This document shows positions 1 through 8,100 of a stretch of 10,533 bases of DNA, in pieces; the stretch's first letter is position 1; each line of letters starts with the position of its first letter. A program made the position numbers and the translations under genes. This stretch comes from Ectocarpus siliculosus. Taxonomy: Eukaryota > Sar > Phaeophyceae > Ectocarpales > Ectocarpaceae. The stretch covers positions 2,944,063 through 2,954,595 of the forward strand of contig FN649729.1 of the NCBI GenBank assembly GCA_000310025.1, read 5' to 3'. Under the pieces are notes generated by a model that saw only the letters and a list, made by a program, of their open reading frames with translations, had not been told where the DNA came from and did no database searches.

Positions 1-1198
1 CGAGTATGCTCATGGCTGGAACAGGAAACACGCACAGAACGCAGATGTAGACACATACCAGGCTATGATGTACGCACAGAATATCCCTCCGCGGAATACA
101 GCTGTGTAGTCTAAATGTCAAACGCTGCTGTCGTGCGGCGGAACCGGGTGATACAGCAGGGCACCGACTTTGCGGCTTGTGTTCGGTGCTGCGTCTAGGT
201 GGCCACGTGGTCACATCTATCACTGAAAACTCGACACACCGTCTACATTGTAGTCACTGCTGGACACATTCCTAAACCAAAGGAGTGGGTCACAAGCACT
301 CTCTGGTGTGTTCCTGCAAAAGGGTGTCCGCTCGTGTGTGTGTGAACCTTACCCTCCTGCAAATCTCCGCAAAATCACGGACTGATGTTCAGAGCAGCAG
401 TGAGCTAGCAACCATAGAGCGGCGGGGACTCGCCACAGAAGGCAATGGTTCGAGGGGAAAGTTCGTTCGATACGACTACCAAGCACGCCTTGCTGGTGAG
501 AGCTCTGTCCCACCCACGGGAGACAGCACAACACTCGGCGAGAGCGCGATCGTGGAACGGTAGACATGACCACAGCATCACACCCAATGCTCCGACAGCT
601 CACCTCCAGGAGGGAGTAGGACGAGAACCTCAGCGGAGGCGGAGGAGGTGGCGACGTCATCTCTTCTCGTCGTCGCCTCGCAGTTACCCAAACCCACGTA
701 CACTCTCTCAACTGCACACGCAGCAGGAGACACAAGAAGTGAAGTGCAACCGTTAACCCATCCTTGTAACCTGTTGACCATTCCATAGGGGAGCTCGCAC
801 ACAAGAACAGATACCTATCAAGTGCTTTTCATTTTGCGGAGCTCCCTCTAGCATCGGACCACACAGGCAGGTACACAGCACCAGCTGGAGCTGCCGTTGC
901 AACGTTTCAGCTGGTTTGGGAGGGGGTCCCGACACCTCCAACAGGGGCACAAGACTGTCGAGAGGATCAAGCCGTGTCTAGCCTAACTGGCTTCTTGAAG
1001 ATACGCAGCAGTGCCGCGTTGAAAATTGGTTTGGCGTGGTGGCTACAAAATCAACATTGTTCCGCTGCTGCTGCCGCTGCTGCTGCTGCACGCCGTCTTC
1101 AGCGCCCATTAGACGAGGATACACCCAAGAGGCCGCAGCGGGACCCTTGAGGGGAAGAGGTGTGGCGGGTTCCTCCGTAGTGTGCGGGCTTGGTGGCC
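1..1198. other. Non-coding stretch, no supported gene
   Basis: I see no convincing gene here. Open frames on both strands are short, overlap each other and show no recognisable domain. The only structured element is a short CTG/CCG-rich tract at about 1062-1091, followed by GC-rich sequence that could be the leader of the candidate small gene starting at 1199. A purine-rich patch of GGAGGC/GGAGG units lies near 630-652. It may be intergenic or belong to an intron or UTR of a gene lying to the left. Confidence 0.5.
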
Positions 1199-1677
1199 AT
1201 GGCGGGCGAGGGCGAGGGCGGGGGTACCGATGGAGATGAACGTCGTGACTACGCGCGGATGACCCGGCAGGTGTGGAATTGCGGGAAAACATGCCATCAC
1301 TTGACAACAACTTACAGGGGTCCGCTGGCTCGCTGATACAGTATTCACACGGGAGCGAGCAGCAATCACCCTCATTGGCACGCTCTCGAGAGAAGCAATG
1401 TCGGTCTTATTGAGGTCCGATCAACAGCCGTATTCCGTACTGCACGAGGGGCGTGCAGAAAAGCATGGACCTGGCCCGTTTGCGTTGCGAATATGTACTT
1501 GTACCCACGCCGGAGAAGCCAAGAGCGCCGATCAATCCCCATGTACCCTGCGGCCTGCAGCTGGGGCAACGAGAAGAGCTCCGATCCGCGGGCCAGTCGA
1601 TCACACGGGAAATTTCTCTGGACCGGTGCATGATTGCGTTGATTTTCCCCTACCACGTGAAAACGGTCATTTTGTAA
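1199..1677 (+). CDS. Weak candidate two-exon small gene, unknown product
   Basis: A possible small gene that I do not recognise. The ATG at 1199 sits in a favourable context (GGCCATGG). It opens a 24-codon Gly/Glu-rich, charged segment beginning MAGEGEGGGTDGDERRDY and ending at CAG (1268-1270), followed by GTGTGG, a possible donor. An acceptor-like GTGCAG ends at 1458. The frame from 1459 is in matching phase 0 and runs 72 codons, through AARL-like and PTPEKPRAP stretches, to TAA at 1675-1677. The joined product would be about 96 residues with no known domain, signal peptide or clear membrane span. The intron would be 188 bp, short compared with the other introns in this window, and the donor is not ideal. 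Reading straight through from 1199 stops after 48 codons. The first exon is the more persuasive part. The whole call could be chance. Confidence 0.22.
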
Positions 1678-2469
1678 AGTCCTTCCCCTTTTCCGTGCGC
1701 AGTACTGAAGTGGAGCTTCCTTTTTGCTTTTTTGGCGCCGTTTACGCCAACTCTTGTTCTCAAAATGAAATGCTCTCGATCGATGGTGTTCATCCCAACC
1801 TGTGAATAATTTAGGATTTCGATGTACACCCCCGCACCCGCACATGTACAGCAGTTATAGCTCACGACGCAACGCCGGTTGTAGCGTATGGTCCCTCGGC
1901 GTATGCCTTGGGGGGGGGGGGGGCACCTACCCGTGCAGTGGGCTAGGAACGCACAAGAGGAAGATGAGCGCGCGCAGACCCATATCATAAAAGACGTGCA
2001 CCGTTCCTACATATCCCTGTCAACTTGCTTAGACTACTGACTTTAGAGCTGCGATCCAGGGTCGCGCAGTAAGATTTCCTCTGTCTCGCATTTTTGTGCA
2101 TGTGTTGTGTTGGAAGTCTCTACGTAGAAGAGCGTCTTGTCACACGGCGAACGCAAGCTATGCTGCGAAAAGGTTGCCCTACGAGCTATAGCATCAAACC
2201 GCATTTGCCTGTGTTTCTCGCTGTATCTATCAATAGGACTATACTGCTGTAGTCGTTTGCCATATGGTATGTATCATAGGTCGCCTGGTTCAGCGCCGTT
2301 GTCGCGCCTGACTTGCTTGTCACAGCAGCGGCTTGTTACATACCTCCGAGGAAATTCGTTTCTTTTCCTTTAGCAGAGTGCAGTGTTCCACACAAGACGA
2401 CATGGAGTGAAATGTTGACGTTTAGCCTACTATAGGTGACAAGAGGTGTTATTTTTTGGAGGTGGTGCA

Positions 2470-2509
2470 TATCTTCGGTGACCCTTCTGGTATCTTCGGT
2501 GACCCTTCT
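2470..2509. repeat. Tandem duplication, 21-bp period, two copies
   Basis: The 19-base string TATCTTCGGTGACCCTTCT occurs at 2470-2488 and again at 2491-2509, separated by GG, so the period is 21 bp. The two copies are identical, which suggests a recent local duplication in non-coding DNA. Confidence 0.9.
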
Positions 2510-2594
2510 ACTTCTTGATGTGAGAAATGCGTAGCTTTCGGACCTATCATGATAAGCTGCAACGTGTTACACCGGGTTTGGTGGTATGCACGAG

Positions 2595-2754
2595 CAGAGC
2601 GTGTGCGTAAGGACACTCACACAACACGACAACCTGATATTGCTACATTGGTAATACAGTAGCACGCGCGTGTGCGCTCTCTCGGGGAGGCTTCACTTGG
2701 ACACACAACCGCATACATTCATACCCCTCACAAACAGAATGCCCAAGGTACGAT
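2595..2754. repeat. Diverged dispersed repeat, copy A
   Basis: This block shares its order and much of its sequence with 3400-3507. Both begin with CAGAGCGTGTGCG and continue with a GTGCGCTCT segment and a CACTTGGAC segment. They then share an ACGCATACAT-like segment (CCGCATACAT here), ATACCCCTCACA, and a final AATGCCC followed by a TACGAT/TATCGTAC end. Copy A carries about 50 extra bases after the first block. By eye the shared parts are roughly three quarters identical. No coding capacity or terminal inverted repeats were seen, so its class is unknown. Confidence 0.7.
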
Positions 2755-3399
2755 AAACAGCCCGCCCCCCTTGCTACGATGTGTTGACGATATATTGACA
2801 TCCTTCACGATTACTTTTAAAAAGCTGACCAATACAAAAATATCACCACTTTGAGGAAACATCTTCAACCAAGCTGTGTAGCCACGCGTTCAACTCAAAG
2901 CGCCTCCATCAGTATACTCACGAACCTTCGTCATTGTAAGCGATCTGAAGCCGTCAACGACAGAGTATTCGTCCTCAAAGAAGGAACCGAACCCGGCAAG
3001 CGTCAGCGCTACGTCAGAAAACAGCGTCGGGACGGTGACACACGAAAACCCCTCTGAACAAGACAACCATTCAACTTTTTTGACCAATAAAAACGAGCAT
3101 CGGGAAGCACGAAGGCCCGCGCACCATTACTCACCGAAACATGCCAAATCTTCCATCCTATGCAATGCCCAGAAAATACCAAAGCAAAGTTAACGGTAAC
3201 AGCTCCCCCTGCTGTAGCTTTTCCCGAAACATTCAACTCTATGCCCCCATTCTCTCACTGGTACAAATAACACCTCCGGAATGGGCTATGAGATGTCGTG
3301 CTAGAGGCGCCACCGCCCTAAGCGATGGTTGAGTCCAGGTACTATAAGTTATCCCAGGAACGGCTGATGAAGAATAGAGAACATGTATGATTGCAGGAA

Positions 3400-3507
3400 C
3401 AGAGCGTGTGCGCAAGTACTGCGTGCGTGCGCTCTTCCGGGCGGCCCGCACTTGGACCCCCAAACGCATACATACCCCTCACACACGCAAATGCCCCCAG
3501 TATCGTA
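3400..3507. repeat. Diverged dispersed repeat, copy B
   Basis: Second copy of the repeat at 2595-2754, in the same orientation and about 800 bp downstream. It ends roughly 75 bp before the start codon of the F-box gene, so it probably lies in that gene's promoter or 5' untranslated region. It lacks the roughly 50-base internal segment present in copy A. Confidence 0.7.
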
Positions 3508-3583
3508 CCCTACGTACCACGAACATCCCCCACAGAGACGAGGATGCTACTTGATTGTGTCTTATCGGTAGCTGATATCGACG

Positions 3584-3835
3584 ATGTTGATGATGATGGC
3601 GCAGGTCGGCGCTGGCGGCGGCGGCGGCGGAGACGTGCTACCGGAGATCGGACAGCAGCAAGCGGCACCGCACCACGCCGCGGAGGCGGCTGCCCCAACC
3701 ATGGCCGAACTTTTGCGGGCCGCTGAAGCGTCAAACGCTCGGGAGGCTAGAGGCGTCGTTGACGGCAGCGCTGGTGAAACGAGCGGCGAAGCTCCTTCGG
3801 CGGCGAACGGCCTTCCTGCAGCAGCAGCAGCAGCA

Positions 3836-3869
<34 letters not shown>

Positions 3870-5129
3870 AAGCGAAAGCCCACCGTTCGTTTCGAGCGTC
3901 GTTGTCGTCGTCGTCCGTGATCTCCTACGGGTCGGCCTCCTCCCGTGTCCTGGGCTCGTCGTTCTCCGCTTCTTCGTCGTCCCTGCTGTCCTCGTCGTCG
4001 TCGAGCGGCAGCTCTTCCTCCTCCTCCTCCTCCTCCTCCCCCTTCCGCTCGCCTGCGGCTTCTCCGTCTTCCCTCGCGCGGCTAGCGGTTGCCGAGAGCA
4101 AAGAGGAGCGCGGCTGCATCGAGGAGAAGGTCTTGGACCCCAGGAACGCCAACGGGAACAGCAGCTGCAAGGGTGAGGAAGACGAGAACCAACAACAACA
4201 GCAGCAGCAGGGGCAGTATTTGCCAAGCGCGTCGCTGGAGGCGCCGCCGCTTTCAGGCCCTGCGGAGGGCCCTCCCGCCGCAGCAAATGCTGCAGCACCA
4301 CCCAAGGCAGACGGAGAAGCGGAAGCAAGATCCGCTGCCGGACCCGCCGGGCGTACGGCGCCTGAAACCGTCGCCGTCGGTTCAGCGGCGACGGCGGCGG
4401 CGGCAGCAGGAGCGGGCGACATCGGTGTCTTGGAGGGATCCACAGCGGCGGTGGCGGCCGCGGTCGCCGGAGGAGAGGAAACCGACGGTGAACGAGCGGG
4501 TGCAGCAGCAGCAGCCGCTAGAGGCGGAGCCGTTAACGCGGGCGCGTCAGAGGAAACGGCGGCGGCGGCGGCGGCGGCGGCGGTGGGGGCGATCAGGCCC
4601 ACGACCCCGGTGATGGCGTTGCCGTCAGCGTCGACGTTGGCGTCGTCGTCGTCGTCTTCGGTTGCGGCGTCATCGTCAGCGGTGACGACGGCGGAGGAAG
4701 TGGCCGCGCCGGCAGCGGAGGAAGCGGCGGCGCCGCCGGCGCCGGATGGGTCGGCGCGAGGAGAGGAGACCAACGGCGGCGGGAGAAGAGAAGGAGGAGG
4801 AGGAGGAGGAGGAGGGGGGGAAGCCGTGGAACCACCAGAAGCCCTCGCAAGCGGAGCCTCTTCAGCGGCACGCCCCGAGCGAGCGGAGGCCGTCGAGGAG
4901 GAACGGGGACAGGGGGGGGAGATCGCCGCTTTCAGTCCCGCTCTCGACTCTCCGGAGGCTGGGGCGAGGGAAGGCCACGGCGGCACCGGCGGCGGCGTTT
5001 TCGCCCGGAGTGGCAGGGCGGCCAGCAGCGGGAGCGCTGCTGCTGCTGCTACTGCTGCTGCTACCGCCGGCGGGTTTGGGGGTATGAGTTGGCGAAACTC
5101 TTGGGTAGGCGGTGCGGATCGCGGCGCCG
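3584..5129 (+). CDS. Exon 1: disordered Ala/Ser/Gly/Gln-rich N-terminus
   Basis: This exon encodes about 515 residues, almost all low complexity. Runs seen include 16 Ala (3818-3865), Ser-rich stretches around 3900-4070, seven Gln (4190-4210), eight or nine Ala (about 4559-4585), about ten Gly (4792-4820) and another Ala/Thr run (about 5035-5063). No folded domain, signal peptide or membrane span was recognised. The last residues (MSWRNSWVGGAD) are less biased and join smoothly to exon 2. The frame stays open for about 1.6 kb and ends at CGGCGCCG followed by GTGAGT at 5130. The repeat composition also holds other frames open on both strands. I prefer this frame because it has a proper ATG, ends at a good donor and fits the phase of the next exon. 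Confidence 0.65.
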
Positions 5130-8100
5130 GTGAGTTTTTTTTTTTGTGTGTGTGTGCCACGGAGGCAATGAACGTGTCCTTTTGTGCGCGCAGGACTTGA
5201 AATGAAGTTTTCTCGTCGGTGAACCGTACGGAAGCAAAAGCCCCCCACCCACCCATTCCCACCCACCCTTTCTTCTGTTTCCGGCTTTTGGATGTGTGGG
5301 GGGGTGGGTACAGCCAAAACCCCTTCCGTGACACACGCTTTGCGACACACGATCAACACGTACACATGCTTCCTTCCGGTGTGTCGATAATCGACAACAC
5401 CAGTGCTATCCGTGTGTCGATGTTCGTTGGTGGTCAGGAGCGGAGACAACCCTTCGCACACACGTTCCACTTAGCACTCCGCTCTTGAGACCAGAGTTGC
5501 TGCCTCGAGGCAACGTTTGCTTGTGTTGTCTCATACGCTCAGAGATTACCTCCCCCTCCTTCGCGCGCAAAGGGGATGATTGCACCACGTTGTGTTAAAA
5601 TGGTCAAGCACCCTCGAGGCAATTAAACAGTGCCTATAACTGTCTCTGGAAGTGAAAGCACCAGAAATAAATAAAGTCGTTCGCAGCTGTCATCCGTACG
5701 CAAGGGAGTAAACACAAGATAGCGAACACCCTTAGTAGGATGCAGCGCACCCTCCATGCGACCCGCCGAATACCTCACGGCACTTCGCGCTTGGTGATGT
5801 GAGAACCTGGTCCGGTGAGAACCCGGCGTGCTCCGTCCCGGCTTTGTAGGGATGCGAGGTCAATGGTCTAACGACTACGGCATTCACGACTATGAGTACC
5901 CCGCCCCCCCCCCCCGCTCCCGCCCGCTCACTTAACCCCCTTGTGTGTACACCTCTTTCTTTCCGCTAATCCGGCAGCAGCCGATCGGACGAAGGGGTTT
6001 GGGCGCTCCGCTTCTTGGAGGGCGATGATGAACCCTCCGCTGTCGTGGGATGCCGTCATGCTGCCGCCTAACTCGGCCGAAGCCACCATCCCTTCCGTTG
6101 CCGCCGCCTTCAACGGCGGAGGAGGAGGAGACGGAGGAGCGGGAGTCAGAAAAACGCGAGCTTCCTCGGAGATGGGGGCCAGCGGCAGCGGCAGCGGTAG
6201 CGGCAGCGGTAGCGGAACCCGGAGGTTCTTCACCCGGGACCGTGGAATCGACGGGCAGCGGCGGGCGCCGGCGCCGGCGGCGGGAGGTTTTCTCGCTGGG
6301 GAGTCGACCGGAGCCTTAGGCTATCGGACGACGGGTCGATGTCATCGAGACCCCGGCTGGTCGGCGGGGCGGCGTTAGATGAGGTCGAAGACGACGAAGA
6401 AGACAACGTTTACGGCCAGGGAGGCGGCCAGGGGGCGGGGAGGAGTGTCTTGGAGGAGATGCCCCCCGGCGAGGCTTGTTTTGAGGTGGGTGGGGTGTGA
6501 GGGGGGGAGGGGAGGGGGGGGGGGCGTACTCATTCGTTGCTTGCCGTAGTCATTTGACCATTGACCACGCGTCCCTTTCGAGACGGAGGGTGGGGGATGG
6601 GCGACAACCGTTTTTTCGGGTCCCGGGGCGGGGCGTGTTGCGTCATGCGTTGCAGTGGGACCATCGTGTTGTTTGTGCCCTGCTTGTTGTCGTTTGAGTA
6701 GCTCGGCTTGCGTCGCATGTCGGCCCGTTTTGAGGTGAAGTTTTGGGGTGGCGGTCAGAGGTTCGGGAACTTGGTCGCGACGATGAGTTGCGGCAGTCTC
6801 GTGCGCTGTTTTTTTTTTCATCCTTTTGGAAGCGGGGGGAGGAAGAAGGTGAGCATCGTAGCGATTGGTTTCTTGTGTATACCTCTCCCCTCTAGAAATT
6901 GACGCCCTGCCAACGGCAATAAAAGGCCACCCGCGCGCCGCCGATGAACTACGTACTGGCTGTCTCCTTGACCGAGTTGCAAACGCCTACAGTATCCGAG
7001 GGTATGCCGTGCACATGTGAATAGACACGTTTTTTTCGTTCGCGGGTGTTCTCTCCTGAATCGTTTATGCTGCTGCTGCTGCTGTTGCGTTTGCCTCTGC
7101 TGCCTTTGCTTCTGCTGCCTCTGCTGCTGCTGTTGTTTCTACTACCACCTTTGACAGGCGTTCAACGTCAGCGAGGACGTGACCGCGGCGATCCTGGGAG
7201 ACCTCGACGCCCGCGACCTCGCCCGTGCCGCGGCGACCAGCCGCGGCTGGCGCCGGTGCACGAGCTCTCGGGTCCTGTGGGCGGCCGTCTACGCGCGGGA
7301 TTTCCTGGGACACGTCCCGCCGCCGCCGCCGCCGCCGCCGGACCTGCAAGCGACCATGGCTGATGGTGGTGGCGGCGGCGGAGGAGGAGGAGGAGGGGCT
7401 CAACACCAGCATCGGCATCAGAGTCGCGAGAGCTTCATGCTGGCGGCGGCGACGGCGGCGGCGGCGGCGGGAGGCGGGGGCGGCGGGGCCGATGGTGCAG
7501 CAGCAGCAGCGGCGGCAGCGGTAGACCCGCGCCACGACATATTTCGGGCGGTGTGGCCGCAGCTGCCGTCGTCGCTGTCCTCGCGCAGCGGCGGCGGCGG
7601 CGGCCGGCAGCACGGGAGAGGGGGGAACAGCAACAGGCGGTTCTCGTTGTCCAGCCACCACGGCGGCGGCGGCAGCGGAGGAGCAGTAGCGGCCATGCTG
7701 GGGTACGACGGTTCCGCCGGCGCCGGCGCCGGCGCCGGTGGCGGCGGCGGCAGCGCTTCCCTCGGCGACGGCCGAAGCTTCTTTTTCGGGGACGGCGGAG
7801 GGGGCGGGCTTTACGGCGGCAGCGGCGGAGGAGGAGGAGGCGTTACTCTCCTCGGGGTGGAGGACAACCCCAAGGAGCAGTACGCGAAGCAGCTCACGGA
7901 GAGAAAGGCCAGGCTTGAGAAGCAGCAAAGGGTGAGTGAGATAGTGTGAGGCGCTCTTGTTTAATTTTTTTTTTTTTTCCATTCTCAAGTGGATCGAGTC
8001 CGTCGTGATGTGGGCAAGCGTTGTTGTTTTGTTTGTTTCGAGGAGTTGAGATAGTGGTGCCGTCATAATACTACATATATGCATAGGCCGGTTGCGAGAT

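Larger units (their letters stand above)
1678..3583. other. Non-coding region upstream of the F-box gene
   Basis: No supported gene lies in this stretch, which forms the upstream flank of the large gene starting at 3584. It contains a run of 14 G at 1910-1923, a 21-bp-period tandem duplication at 2470-2509, and two diverged copies of a longer repeat at 2595-2754 and 3400-3507. A TATAAG motif at 3343-3348, about 240 bp before the start codon, and an AATAAA at about 3085 are present, but neither is strong enough to call as a site. A 68-codon frame ending at 3057 has a charged, protein-like C-terminus (a run such as VLKEGTEPGKRQR) but no upstream support or family match. Confidence 0.5.

Noticed and set aside
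1372-1845. Minus-strand open frame of 157 codons
   Set aside because: There is no family match and no splice or promoter support. It overlaps other similarly open frames, so it is consistent with chance at this GC content.
1910-1923. G14 run, with other homopolymers (C12 at 5904, G runs near 6500-6526, C run near 9801)
   Set aside because: These are common in non-coding DNA of such genomes. They are useful only as a warning that base counts here may be inaccurate; I do not propose a G-quadruplex function.
2851-3057. 68-codon plus-strand frame with a charged C-terminus
   Set aside because: It begins in an A/T-rich region with no good start context. Its short HCKRSEAV-like string is probably coincidence.
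3925-5334. Long minus-strand open frame (469 codons) opposite exon 1
   Set aside because: It is made of the complements of the same triplet runs (poly-Ala, poly-Pro, poly-Asp/Glu). Triplet repeats keep all frames open, and it has no recognisable domain. The plus strand has a better start, donor and phase.
7046-7363. Leu-rich open frame resembling a signal peptide before the F-box exon
   Set aside because: It arises from the CTG-rich intron tract and is out of frame with the F-box. After the acceptor it reads the wrong frame of exon 3.
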